Origin: Lachnospiraceae bacterium
Lineage (GTDB): Bacteria > Bacillota > Clostridia > Lachnospirales > Lachnospiraceae
NCBI GenBank assembly: GCA_017553505.1
Contig: JAFZLD010000001.1
Coordinates: forward strand, 1 to 64,000
Length of the DNA stretch: 64,000 nt
Reading direction: 5' to 3'
In this document: positions 32,895 to 41,412 of the stretch, piece by piece
Position numbering within the stretch: the stretch's first letter is position 1
How the letters are laid out: every line of letters starts with the position of its first letter
Notes under the pieces: model-generated
Databases searched by the model: none
The model's input: the letters and a program-made list of their open reading frames with translations, nothing else
Told to the model about the DNA's origin: nothing
Made by a program: the position numbers and the translations under genes

Positions 32895-35800
32895 GCTTTA
32901 CCCCCTTTCTCCCCTGCTTCGTACTCAGCTTTGTGCATCTCTGCTTCCTGAATCTTCTTGTCTTCCGCAACTCGGCGGGAAAGTTCTTCGGACTGCTCAC
33001 CCTGCGAATTTCTGATTTCTTCTCTCTTCTGAGCGTATATCTTGTCAAGGTCGATAACGCCTTTGTCCACCAGTCTTAAGAATGCGTCCAAAGCATTCGG
33101 ATCGAACTGGGTGCCACGTCCTCGCTTCATCTCGTTCATAACATAATCGGTGTCCATGTGATTACGATATACACGGTTCGATGTCATGGCGTCAAAAGCA
33201 TCCGCAACGCTTATGATACGTCCGAAAAGGGGGATTTCATCGCCCTTTAAGCCGTCCGGGTATCCTTTGCCGTCGTACCGTTCGTGGTGGAATCTGGTGC
33301 CGTCCACAACGTGGGATACGAGTGTAAAGTCTTTTAGGATGTCGCCGCCCGCCACTACGTGGGACTTCATCTTGGCATATTCATCGTCATCGAGTCGGCC
33401 CACTTTGTTAAGCACGCTGTCGGGAACCCCGATCTTACCGATATCATGCATCTGTGCGGCTTTTTTAAGGCTTGAGAGTTCTTTGCGTTTGTTCCACCAT
33501 TTGAAGCAGTTCATTTCACGTGCGATGAGTTCCGAGTACTCCGCCACTCGCATGGAGTGCTGGCTGGTGCGCACGTCCTTGGCATCGACTGCTTTAGCTA
33601 TGGCCATGACGGTTTCATTGGCCATGTTAAGCTTAATCTGCTGTCTGTTTAACTGTCTTTGAACTATCAGCCATGTGCACCAGATAAGGAACAGTCCCGA
33701 AAGAACGAATACGTATCTTACGAAACCCTTTCTTTCGTAGAACTCACCTTCTTTGGTCATTTCAAATTTACGTTCCTCAAGCACTCTGGTGCCGGCGCTG
33801 TCAAAGATTGCCAAGCGGAAAGTGTAGTCTCCCGCGGGAAGGTCGTTGTAAATAATATTGTTGAGGCTGTTCTGGGGCACGATGGTCCATCGCTTGTCGT
33901 AGCCTTCGAGGAAGTAGCCGACGTTGGGCTCCTGGATGGTGTAATTCAAAATCTCGGGAGCAAGTTCCACTCTGTCTACACCCTCACCCACCGTGATGAC
34001 GCCCATACGGGCGATCGGCTGACTTACGCCGTCCATCTTGACGGAGGCAAGCTGCATTCTGTAGGAACGAACATCGCTGTTGTATTTGTCGATATCGATG
34101 ACATAAACGCCCGTATCGCAAGGAAGGAACAGCTCGCTGCTTCCGTTGTAGTAGTTCCAGGAATTGGCGGTAAGGGAAGTTCCGAGTCCGCGCCTTGAAT
34201 CCAAGAGTTCCCAGGCGATTTCGCCGCCTGCCACAAGTTCGTCGCGCTCGACCACGTAAATACCTGCACTGGACATTACAAAGAAGGTTTCTTTGTCCTT
34301 GGCCCAAATGTCGTAGTTGTTAAAATAAGGGAATTTATCAAGCACGCTAATGGTGCCGTCAGCGTTCAGATAGCAGAGGCTGTTACTGGTAACTACGAAA
34401 ACGCCTTCGGACTTGGGGTCTTTAACGGTACGAAGAATTACGCCGCTGCTGAGCCCGTCGTCGCGAGTAAGCATGTCGATAACTTCGCCGTCCTTAAGAA
34501 CCGCTATACCGTCACCGTCGGTACCTGCAAGAATGGTGCCGTCACGACGCTCTGTAATCGTTAGAATCATCGAGTTAATCAGACCGTCCTTCTTACTGAT
34601 GGTCTTCTCAATCTTATGATTGCGGATATAGCTAAGACCGGTGTCACCTGCAGCAAGGATTGTGCCGTCGGAAAGCCCTACCACAACTCTCGCCTTGTTA
34701 CCGAAGCTTCCGCTTTCCGCATTGTAAGTCCACACCTCTCCGTTGGCGGTAAATTCCATAAGGCCGCTTCCGTAAGTGCATACCCACAAGTGATCGTTAT
34801 CATCTACGTACATGCAACGGATACGCTTTCCGTCAAGCATTTCCGTCAGTCCGTTCTCGATTTGGTTTCTGCATGCTTTGTCCACCACATCAAGACCTTT
34901 GTCGGTTCCGATGTAGTACTTATCCTGCCAAAAAACAATTGCATTGACTACCTGTCTCTCCATGCCGATGGCGCCGTAGACATCTTTAAAAGGCGACTTG
35001 GCAAGTCTTAACAATCCGAGTCTGGATGAAGTAAACCAGAGATTGCCCTGATAGTCGCATAACATATTATCGATAGAGTTGTTAAAATCGTTGGTATTTA
35101 GCTTGTGATACCCTTCTCTGTCCATGTAGGACACACCGGTATCGGATGTAATAAAGAGTGTTCCGTCATTGATATAGTAGAGTTCGTTGATATTGTTTAC
35201 GTCTTCACATTTGATAATGTTCTTGGTCTGAAGCTTATCTCCCGAGACGATGAAGCAATATATACTGTCTGCGGAAGTGCCCACCATAAGTGTTCCGTCC
35301 GGTGCAAATGCACAGCTGTTGAACAGCTCACCGGTATCCGGTAACCAGGCATAATCAAGTATTTCGCCACCCTTCAGCAAGAACAATCGTCCGTCGGATG
35401 TAACTGCCACCACATGATCGTCTTCATCGGCGGTAATGGCTTCGACATAATTTACTTCAGATAACGTATTCACAGCCTTAAGACCGTTATTCATAACAAC
35501 AATCTGCATGCTGCTCGAAGTACCTATATAGTAATATCCGTCGGTTCCTCTGATGATGCTTCGCACCGAATTGGAGGGAAGTCCGTCGCTTTGGTCGAGC
35601 ACGTTTACAACCTTTTCGCGAATCGCTATGGACAAACCGTTATCGTTGGTACCTATCCACAAGCGGCCTTCTTCGTCCACGTATAAGCAGTTTACGTTCT
35701 TAACCGATTCGTAATTATCTATCCATCTGAATTCATGACCGTTATATCGATACAGACCCGCATAGGTTCCTATCCAAAGGACACCGTCATTGGTCTGCGC

Positions 35801-36541
35801 AATATCATTAGCCTCGCCGCAGGGAAGACCGTTGTTACTGCTGTATACGCTCTGTACATAATCGTTGTAATCGGGGAGTTCTGCGTAAGCGTTTGCATGA
35901 GCTTTAAAGGGTATTGATAATGCAAGACCGATTGAAACAATCAGAGCAGAGAGTGCCGTTGCCGCATTGCCCTGACTCATTCTTTTTTCATTATCACTGT
36001 TCTTCTTGGCTCGTCGAATCAGTATCACAATGTATACTGCCGCTATTGTAATGACTTTATCGGCAAACTCTATGAGAAGCTGTCCAAGAATCACGCACAC
36101 AAAGATCGGACATTCTTTGTCCGTAAGATAATCGATTAAAGCGTCGCCCCATTTGTTGCCGGTATAGCCTGCCGAAAATATAGCATTCACGGGTACGGAT
36201 ACCACCAGTGCCGTCAGCACGGTAAAAGAAGCCGCTTTCATAAAGCCGTAGAACTGATCGAACCACCGCTTCTCGGCCGCGATACCCACGATAACGCCAA
36301 GCGCTATGCTGGTAATCGAATAAGCCGCCGAAAGCCGGTTAACGACACAGTACGCCAGATTGCCCGTAAGGCCCACAATACCGCCGCACACAGGACCAAG
36401 GGCATATGCCGCAAGTGCAGTTCCGAAAGAGTCGGCCCATATCGGCAATTCGAACTTAACCGCCAAGAGCTTTCCTCCCACATTCAGGCACACACACGCT
36501 GCAATAAAAAGAACGATTTTCCAGGTTCTCCACTTTTTCAT
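32891..36541 (-). CDS. Membrane receptor: ECF-S-like helices, beta-propeller, Y_Y_Y and HD-GYP domains
   Basis: The 1216-residue protein begins with about six transmembrane helices resembling an ECF transporter S component (ADSFGTALAAYALGPVCGGI). After another helix come Reg_prop-type propeller repeats with DGVLWIGTYAGLYRY, EGRLWIGTNDNGLSI and DNDHLWVCTYGSGL. A Y_Y_Y-like strand domain follows (YFLEGYDKRWTIVPQ, NDLPAGDYTFRLAIF), then a single helix and an HD-GYP phosphodiesterase. The latter has the metal HD in AAQMHDIGKIG and the signature HHERYDGKGYPDGL, predicting c-di-GMP hydrolysis in the cytosol. A charged coiled tail ends the protein. It probably converts an extracellular cue into lower c-di-GMP. 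Confidence 0.88.
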   Translation of the reverse strand: MKKWRTWKIVLFIAACVCLNVGGKLLAVKFELPIWADSFGTALAAYALGPVCGGIVGLTGNLAYCVVNRLSAAYSITSIALGVIVGIAAEKRWFDQFYGFMKAASFTVLTALVVSVPVNAIFSAGYTGNKWGDALIDYLTDKECPIFVCVILGQLLIEFADKVITIAAVYIVILIRRAKKNSDNEKRMSQGNAATALSALIVSIGLALSIPFKAHANAYAELPDYNDYVQSVYSSNNGLPCGEANDIAQTNDGVLWIGTYAGLYRYNGHEFRWIDNYESVKNVNCLYVDEEGRLWIGTNDNGLSIAIREKVVNVLDQSDGLPSNSVRSIIRGTDGYYYIGTSSSMQIVVMNNGLKAVNTLSEVNYVEAITADEDDHVVAVTSDGRLFLLKGGEILDYAWLPDTGELFNSCAFAPDGTLMVGTSADSIYCFIVSGDKLQTKNIIKCEDVNNINELYYINDGTLFITSDTGVSYMDREGYHKLNTNDFNNSIDNMLCDYQGNLWFTSSRLGLLRLAKSPFKDVYGAIGMERQVVNAIVFWQDKYYIGTDKGLDVVDKACRNQIENGLTEMLDGKRIRCMYVDDNDHLWVCTYGSGLMEFTANGEVWTYNAESGSFGNKARVVVGLSDGTILAAGDTGLSYIRNHKIEKTISKKDGLINSMILTITERRDGTILAGTDGDGIAVLKDGEVIDMLTRDDGLSSGVILRTVKDPKSEGVFVVTSNSLCYLNADGTISVLDKFPYFNNYDIWAKDKETFFVMSSAGIYVVERDELVAGGEIAWELLDSRRGLGTSLTANSWNYYNGSSELFLPCDTGVYVIDIDKYNSDVRSYRMQLASVKMDGVSQPIARMGVITVGEGVDRVELAPEILNYTIQEPNVGYFLEGYDKRWTIVPQNSLNNIIYNDLPAGDYTFRLAIFDSAGTRVLEERKFEMTKEGEFYERKGFVRYVFVLSGLFLIWCTWLIVQRQLNRQQIKLNMANETVMAIAKAVDAKDVRTSQHSMRVAEYSELIAREMNCFKWWNKRKELSSLKKAAQMHDIGKIGVPDSVLNKVGRLDDDEYAKMKSHVVAGGDILKDFTLVSHVVDGTRFHHERYDGKGYPDGLKGDEIPLFGRIISVADAFDAMTSNRVYRNHMDTDYVMNEMKRGRGTQFDPNALDAFLRLVDKGVIDLDKIYAQKREEIRNSQGEQSEELSRRVAEDKKIQEAEMHKAEYEAGEKGGKA

Positions 36542-36702
36542 CGATACTACTCCCCTTAAACATGATGAAAACCAATTTCAAAGATACACCCCTGCACCCG
36601 TACCGATTTCTTATTTGATTAATTGTTTGAATTCATTAAAAAGAAGCCATAGACCCCCAATTTCTATAGTATATTCGGGGAATAAACCAAAAAGCAAAAG
36701 AA

Positions 36703-36723
36703 GGATATCCTAAGCGGATATCC
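36703..36723 (-). terminator. Terminator after the DUF1648-like gene
   Basis: Two copies of GGATATCC separated by five bases form a stem and are followed leftward by TTCTTTTGCTTTTTGG. It lies between the 36755 stop and the HD-GYP promoter region. No other feature is seen between 36542 and 36700. Confidence 0.7.
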
Positions 36724-36754
36724 TCCTATCAATCATATGGCAGTTTCTAAATAT

Positions 36755-37117
36755 CTATGTCAGTAGTACTCCCAGACCGATTACCAGCCAAATCACAAGC
36801 GCCAGTCCTATAGCCCTTACTACCTGAAGTTCCAATATCTTCCTATTGTTGGCCGCCTCAAGCTTGGCCCTCTCTTCGGGGTCGTCTGTATGTATTTCTT
36901 CTATGCTGTTGTCTTTGCGGATAAAAGCCAGCAATTGCAACGGCAAGAGAATAAGTACACCATACTTGGAACCGTATCTGCCGTTTCCGATATGAAATAA
37001 GGATGTATTTCTAAATGTTTCCGGCATAAAACGCCACAGCAAGAAGCCTACGACTATGCTGAGGATGGAAATGACATATAAAAGAATTTTCAATTGCTTG
37101 TCAGATAGCTTTGACAT
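36755..37117 (-). CDS. Small DUF1648-like membrane protein
   Basis: The 120-residue protein has three hydrophobic segments. The stretch MPETFRNTSLFHIGNGRYGSKYG resembles the PDxVPxHWNxxGxxDxYGSK element of DUF1648 proteins, often found in SdpI-type immunity-like membrane proteins. The start at 37117 has AAAGGGGG six bases upstream; longer in-frame starts lack a site. It is last in a short leftward group with 37171-37530 and the XRE regulator. Its function is unknown. Confidence 0.6.
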   Translation of the reverse strand: MSKLSDKQLKILLYVISILSIVVGFLLWRFMPETFRNTSLFHIGNGRYGSKYGVLILLPLQLLAFIRKDNSIEEIHTDDPEERAKLEAANNRKILELQVVRAIGLALVIWLVIGLGVLLT

Positions 37118-37170
37118 AGTATACCCCCTTTGCATGTACCGATAGTTGTCCCCAAAATATATAATGGCCA

Positions 37171-37530
37171 CTATTCCACCAAAGATAACTTACCTGAATA
37201 AGTAGCTATAGTAACACCATTCTTATAAACATAAGAATCAAGTTTCAATACGCCGGAATACTTTCTACCGCTTCTAACCGCGTTGAGTGTATATTCCATA
37301 GGCGGGACAATTTTCCCGCTGTATGTAACTTGTATAGTTTCTGTCGGACTATGCAAAATATCCGTTGTACTAAAATATGATTGGATTTCTTCAATCGATA
37401 GTATTTCTTCGTTTTCGCTTGCTTCAATCGTATACTCATAACTAGTATTAAAAGAATCTATAAAACTATCATTGATGTTTGAATTGCAGATAATTGCTGA
37501 AAGTGTTAAACACACGATAATAGCGCCCAT
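37171..37530 (-). CDS. Small exported or membrane-anchored protein of unknown function
   Basis: I do not recognise this 119-residue protein. It begins with a hydrophobic stretch (GAIIVCLTLSAIIC) that could be a signal or anchor, followed by an acidic segment and a beta-rich C-terminus. AAGGAGA lies six bases before the ATG. It starts one base after the stop of the XRE regulator, so the two are surely cotranscribed. Confidence 0.55.
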   Translation of the reverse strand: MGAIIVCLTLSAIICNSNINDSFIDSFNTSYEYTIEASENEEILSIEEIQSYFSTTDILHSPTETIQVTYSGKIVPPMEYTLNAVRSGRKYSGVLKLDSYVYKNGVTIATYSGKLSLVE

Positions 37531-37531
37531 T

Positions 37532-38086
37532 TTAACTCTCCTTTAACATGTATGTATATATAGCCAACGCGTCATTATAGTCTTCGGTTAAATATTCTGA
37601 AGGGGCAAACCATACCTCTATTGCGTCAAATTCTTTATTCGAGTACTCTTTTTTTAAAATATTGCAATAGTTTAGAGCCTGTCTTTCATCAAACCACAAA
37701 ATAGGGACAACTTTAACCACTGCAGTTATTCCTTGCCTATCAACATTATACGCGTCGCTATCTACAATTCTGAATTTAGGGATTATAGTAAGAAACAGTA
37801 TTACCGCTAAAACCATTAAAGAAACAACCGCAACCGTCCATTTTATCTTTAGTCTTTTCTTCGGTGGTAGATTAGACTTTTCCGGCAAACCCAATAGTTC
37901 TTCCACTGTTATATCTAATACATGACATATCTCTTCAATAAATTCAATTGAAGGCTCATATGCCCCTTTTTCCCATCGGCACAAAGATGATGCAGATATG
38001 TGCATTTTTTCAGCAAGTTCGGCTTGCGTTATTTGCTTTTTTTCTCTTGCGATTCTTATTTTTTCCCCAATAGTTTTCTTGTTCAC
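37532..38086 (-). CDS. XRE regulator with a transmembrane segment and extracellular tail
   Basis: The 184-residue protein has an N-terminal HTH_3 domain (AREKKQITQAELAEKMHISASSLCRWEKG) and ITVEELLGLPEK. A single membrane helix lies near residues 88-108 (WTVAVVSLMVLAVILFLTII), followed by about 75 residues outside. Such one-component membrane regulators can sense wall or membrane signals. The start is a GTG with GGGGGTGAT upstream. It is divergent from the lysozyme-like gene, with a large inverted repeat in the shared region. Confidence 0.8.
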   Translation of the reverse strand: MNKKTIGEKIRIAREKKQITQAELAEKMHISASSLCRWEKGAYEPSIEFIEEICHVLDITVEELLGLPEKSNLPPKKRLKIKWTVAVVSLMVLAVILFLTIIPKFRIVDSDAYNVDRQGITAVVKVVPILWFDERQALNYCNILKKEYSNKEFDAIEVWFAPSEYLTEDYNDALAIYTYMLKES

Positions 38087-38205
38087 TTCATCACCCCCAA
38101 TTATTACAATTTTACATCAATCGCTACCGATAATGTAGTTACATGTTGAAAAATAAGATATTCTTAACAAATAGACATTAAATCCAAAGTTACAAAAATG
38201 TCATT

Positions 38206-38251
38206 TTGCAGAAAGTGCAATCCTATTGTGGGTGAATTGCATTTTCTGCAA
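38206..38251. promoter_or_regulatory. Inverted repeat in the XRE/lysozyme divergent region
   Basis: TTGCAGAAAGTGCAAT (38206-38221) and ATTGCATTTTCTGCAA (38236-38251) are inverted copies with 15 of 16 positions matching, separated by 14 bp. The site lies 80 bp before the lysozyme-like start. It may be an operator for the XRE regulator or a stem-loop. Each arm is itself partly palindromic. Confidence 0.6.
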
Positions 38252-38331
38252 TGGACTTTCAGCGACACTTTCTTTGATAATTAGATTGACTTAAGTCACT
38301 CAAATAACAATAATGTAGGAGAAAGAAAAAG

Positions 38332-39303
38332 ATGAAAATTCAGTCAAGCACAAATTGTAACAATGCGATAAGTTATAACCAGAGTTCATATGTTTCCCAT
38401 GCATCAGCCAGCGGTAGAACTGATAATGCAAATGAACAGCCCCTAAATTCTGATACAGCTTTTTATGATAATGACGGGGTGATTTATACACAAACCGCTT
38501 TATGCAAATATGAAAGTGAAGATGGTTCTGTAGTCTTTAAAATATCAGCCACAAATCAATATGAAAATCAGAATATTCAATCAAAACTTTCTGAATTAGG
38601 TTTCTATGATGGCCCAATGGACGGTAATCTTTCAAGTAATAAGTCTCGCTCAGCGCTTTCGCTTTTTCAAAAATTGTATGGTGTATCCGGTGAAAATGGT
38701 ACATATGGGAACAAAACAAAAAACAAACTAAATACTGCATATACAATGTATCGTAATGTAACTAATTGTGATGGTTTTAGTAGCATTAAGAAAACCTATG
38801 GCCTTACTAACTCAGAAATAGCTAATGCAGCAAAAATATGGACATTTCTGAGAGTTGGCATGAGTATGGACGCCAACCATACCGCCGGCATAATGGGAAA
38901 TATGTTTCTCGAATCAAACTTTTCTCCGGATAATGCGCAAAACTCTAAAGGATACCCTGGTAATCACAACCCCGAATACACGTATAAATACGATGATAAA
39001 GTCGCTTATGGACTAATTCAGTGGAAAGATGATGGCCGTAAGAAGGGGTTGCTGAGTAAAGCGAATGAATTAGGTATTTCTGTTTCGAATCTAAATGCAC
39101 AGCTAGCCTTTTTAAAACAAGAATTAACATCTTCGGTTGCCGGTAATGATTATTACAAAAGGCTCTGGGATAATATTAAAGGATTGGATTCGGTTGAAGG
39201 AATATGTGATGCATTTCGAGCCAATATAGAAGGTACAGACGGGGACATTCAAGCTCGAAGAAACTATTCTACTGCCATATTTAACGCATTTGGAGCATTT
39301 TGA
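38332..39303 (+). CDS. Peptidoglycan-binding / phage-tail-lysozyme-like protein
   Basis: The 323-residue protein has no signal peptide. A PG_binding_1-like three-helix domain lies near residues 75-130 (NIQSKLSELGFYDGPMDGNL and YGNKTKNKLNTAY). The C-terminal domain resembles phage tail lysozyme: AGIMGNMFLESNFSP (a candidate catalytic Glu), AYGLIQWKDDGR and LNAQLAFLKQEL. The predicted role is cell-wall hydrolysis. Lack of a leader suggests release by another route or a phage-derived origin. The base composition is AT-rich compared with the metabolic genes. A plain AGGAG site precedes the ATG. Confidence 0.72.
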   Translation: MKIQSSTNCNNAISYNQSSYVSHASASGRTDNANEQPLNSDTAFYDNDGVIYTQTALCKYESEDGSVVFKISATNQYENQNIQSKLSELGFYDGPMDGNLSSNKSRSALSLFQKLYGVSGENGTYGNKTKNKLNTAYTMYRNVTNCDGFSSIKKTYGLTNSEIANAAKIWTFLRVGMSMDANHTAGIMGNMFLESNFSPDNAQNSKGYPGNHNPEYTYKYDDKVAYGLIQWKDDGRKKGLLSKANELGISVSNLNAQLAFLKQELTSSVAGNDYYKRLWDNIKGLDSVEGICDAFRANIEGTDGDIQARRNYSTAIFNAFGAF

Positions 39304-39314
39304 GGAAGATGAAT

Positions 39315-40100
39315 ATGAAACAACTATTGATACTCATTATATTATCTTTTGGAATACTATGCGCATGTAGTAATAATGATTCAACAGACTTAAGTAGTAT
39401 TTCCGTCATTAAAGATAGTAATGCTGAATTAAGTTCAGAAGCTAGCGATACCACAACTGCATCAAATGATTTCACGACATACCAAAGCATTGTAGAAATA
39501 TTGCCTAATTGTGACGATTTGCCGCCCGAAATTGCCTCCGTTTTTTATGATGGGAAGCCATTTATTTATGTTTATCCTGTTGTTCCTTATGACTATAGTG
39601 TTCAATCTCTCTACTCTAGTTCCAAGGAATTATGCATAAATGATTTCATATATGAGGCTTTTGCCGTCAAAACCAAAGAAGGCAATATAGAACTTGAAGA
39701 ATATAATATTCGCTGGGAAAGGTATGCTGTTTTGGATTTTGACCGCGATGGTATAAACGAACTAATATACTACGTATATCAAGGTGGTAACGGCTTTTTT
39801 ATAATATTCCATGTGATTAATGGTTCTGTTTATGGATATTCCGAGACGTACAGAAACATCGATTTGCTATTCAAAGATGGTACAATAGTCGGTGAAGCAG
39901 GTGCATCAACATATTGGTATGAAAGAATTGAGTCTTTTGATTTAACTGGATTTACGACAAGCATTTTTGCAAGCCATGAAAACGATTGTTATACCATATG
40001 TGGTGAGGTTGTTTCAGAAAAAGAATTCTCTGATTATACAAAAGAATGGAATTATGAAAATAGTGAAGCAATGGTGGAATGGGTATCTGCTTCAAAGTAA
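39315..40100 (+). CDS. Lipoprotein of unknown function
   Basis: The 261-residue protein has a signal peptide ending in a lipobox, GILCAC, then a Ser/Thr-rich linker. A globular domain includes VLDFDRDGINELIYYVYQGGNGF, an acidic loop like those in VCBS/FG-GAP proteins. The ATG at 39315 has AGGA eight bases upstream; two earlier in-frame starts are too close to that site. It follows the lysozyme-like gene by 11 bp. Function is unknown. Confidence 0.65.
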   Translation: MKQLLILIILSFGILCACSNNDSTDLSSISVIKDSNAELSSEASDTTTASNDFTTYQSIVEILPNCDDLPPEIASVFYDGKPFIYVYPVVPYDYSVQSLYSSSKELCINDFIYEAFAVKTKEGNIELEEYNIRWERYAVLDFDRDGINELIYYVYQGGNGFFIIFHVINGSVYGYSETYRNIDLLFKDGTIVGEAGASTYWYERIESFDLTGFTTSIFASHENDCYTICGEVVSEKEFSDYTKEWNYENSEAMVEWVSASK

Positions 40101-40443
40101 AAATACACACCAAAGAAATTGATGACTGGGCGGTTATTGAAACAAAAGACCCCATTGGGGCAACCACCGGATGGCTAAGCCTAAGAACTCAAACAGCTTC
40201 CTATAACAATACATATGTGATTAATACTGGTTACCCCAAGCCCAGCACATGCTCAGGATAGGCTGCTGATAGAAATAGTGGGGGCCTGTTTTTGCCTATT
40301 ATTCTGATACAGGGTACACTGCCATTGGGATTTTGACCGCTGGTTCAGCCAAATCAACAGACAACAGTTCTTATCCTACTGCTTTTTCGAGTGCGGTAAG
40401 GATTTCTAAAGATATGTATAATCTATTCTTAAGCTATAGGTGA
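40101..40443 (+). pseudogene. Decayed S1 (V8/glutamyl-endopeptidase-like) serine protease fragment
   Basis: Reading from about 40101, DDWAVIETKDPIGATTG resembles the catalytic-Asp region of trypsin-fold proteases, and TYVINTGYP a later strand. An in-frame TAG lies at 40259-40261. After that the motif DRNSGGPVF (catalytic Ser) is recovered only by a one-base frame change in a run of five G near 40281-40285. The frame then runs YYSDTGYTAIGILTAGS to a TGA at 40441. The His-containing N-terminal half is missing. This is a truncated gene with at least a nonsense change and a frameshift. Confidence 0.75.
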
Positions 40444-40447
40444 TTAA

Positions 40448-40846
40448 ATGAGTAAAAAAAACCGGATTATTATTCTATCAGTGGCCATTTGTGTAGCCTT
40501 GATTTTCCTTTCTCCGATTCTTTTGCGAGGAATTCTATATTTTAAAGCTAATATGGACCATTCTTCTGACATGATAACCGGCGAAATTGTCGAAGATGTT
40601 ACCGAAGGACACGGTATCATTATTGATTTTGGCAATCCAGACTATGATTTGGAAATCAATACTAACGGTATAATTTGTTTCAACAGATTAGGATTTCCAT
40701 GCTCAAAGGACAATTTGACTAAAGGGAAGAACATTACATTTTATTCAAAGTCATCGGTTGTTTACGATATAACAAACTATGAGGAGCAAGAAAACAAGCG
40801 AGTTGACTTTGTTCATGAGTGTTGGATTGTCTGGATTAATCACTAA
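40448..40846 (+). CDS. Small membrane-anchored protein of unknown function
   Basis: The 132-residue protein begins SKKNRIIIL and has one transmembrane helix (about 7-30) and an extracytoplasmic beta-rich domain with GEIVEDVTEGHGIIIDFG. I do not recognise the family. It starts four bases after the protease pseudogene ends and may once have been translated with it. A stem, CAATAGATTTC with GAAATCTATTG, lies about 25 bp downstream and may limit transcription. Confidence 0.5.
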   Translation: MSKKNRIIILSVAICVALIFLSPILLRGILYFKANMDHSSDMITGEIVEDVTEGHGIIIDFGNPDYDLEINTNGIICFNRLGFPCSKDNLTKGKNITFYSKSSVVYDITNYEEQENKRVDFVHECWIVWINH

Positions 40847-40906
40847 TCAAGGTTGTTTTATACAGGTACAATAGATTTCTAAGGAAATCTATTGTCACGT
40901 GCTGTC

Positions 40907-41065
40907 GCCTTATAAGAATAAGCAAAATATACACCTGTTGCACAGGCTAATAAAACATCAGGTCGAATCCGACTTACATGCAAGCATGAAGCCGAACCCG
41001 GCCTGATATTTTATTCACCCGACTTAAAGAACTGTCGGGTGATATTTTGCTTATTCTTGCAAGGC
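40907..41065. mobile_element. MITE-like 159-bp element with 24-bp terminal inverted repeats
   Basis: The ends 40907-40930 and 41042-41065 are inverted copies with 22 of 24 positions matching, including a perfect 17-bp core AAGAATAAGCAAAATAT. No coding sequence is inside. The interior has CCTGT/ACAGG, an outer stem ATCAGG (40957) with CCTGAT (41002) enclosing three small hairpins (GTCG-aatc-CGAC, CATG-caag-CATG, CCG-aacc-CGG), and ACCCGAC/GTCGGGT. This gives a cloverleaf-like fold. It may be a miniature transposable element or a structured RNA gene. I could not find a target-site duplication. Confidence 0.6.
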
Positions 41066-41123
41066 TCGTAGCTTTCGCGAGTCGCACCCGCTTGCGCGGG
41101 TTCTCCACAATCGGGTGATCGCA

Positions 41124-41155
41124 TAAAAAAACAAGGTATCCGAACGGATACCCTG
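41124..41155 (-). terminator. Terminator after tRNA-Gly
   Basis: GGTATCC and GGATACC form a stem extended by flanking bases, with a 4-nt loop, followed leftward by TTGTTTTTTT. It lies about 15 bp past the tRNA 3' end. Confidence 0.85.
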
Positions 41156-41167
41156 TTTTCTTATGCG

Positions 41168-41239
41168 AGCGCGAGACGGGGATCGAACCCGCGGCCCCCA
41201 CCTTGGCAAGGTGGTGCTCCACCGCTGAGCCACTCGCGC
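41168..41239 (-). tRNA. tRNA-Gly (anticodon GCC)
   Basis: A 72-nt cloverleaf is readable. The acceptor stem is GCGCGAG/CTCGCGC with discriminator T, the D stem GCTC/GAGC, and the anticodon stem CCACC/GGTGG around TTGCCAA, which gives anticodon GCC. The T arm is GCGGG-TTCGATC-CCCGT. The CCA end is not encoded. A promoter lies at 41266-41294 and a terminator follows. Confidence 0.95.
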
Positions 41240-41265
41240 ATGTTACGTGTTTCGCAACAAAACAT

Positions 41266-41294
41266 ATATTACATAAAACCCCTTCTTTTGTCAA
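41266..41294 (-). promoter_or_regulatory. tRNA-Gly promoter (TTGACA-17-TAATAT)
   Basis: Read leftward, TTGACA (41289-41294) and TAATAT (41266-41271) are 17 bp apart and end about 27 bp before the mature tRNA. Confidence 0.82.
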
Positions 41295-41412
41295 GACGGT
41301 TTTTGAAGATTTTTCATTAAAATTCCGCCTTGCAAATAATCCGTTGCCTGCCAAAGTTTATTGTATTATTATAAGATGCAAGGAGTGTATCTTGCTACAA
41401 GGAGGTAGCGCC

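Noticed and set aside
40974-41354. 126-codon leftward reading frame across tRNA-Gly
   Set aside because: It runs through the tRNA gene and the MITE-like element and has no plausible start.
41203-41412. N-terminal extension of the FliD-like protein
   Set aside because: The extension would be read through the tRNA-Gly gene and its promoter; GGAGG supports the ATG at 41413.
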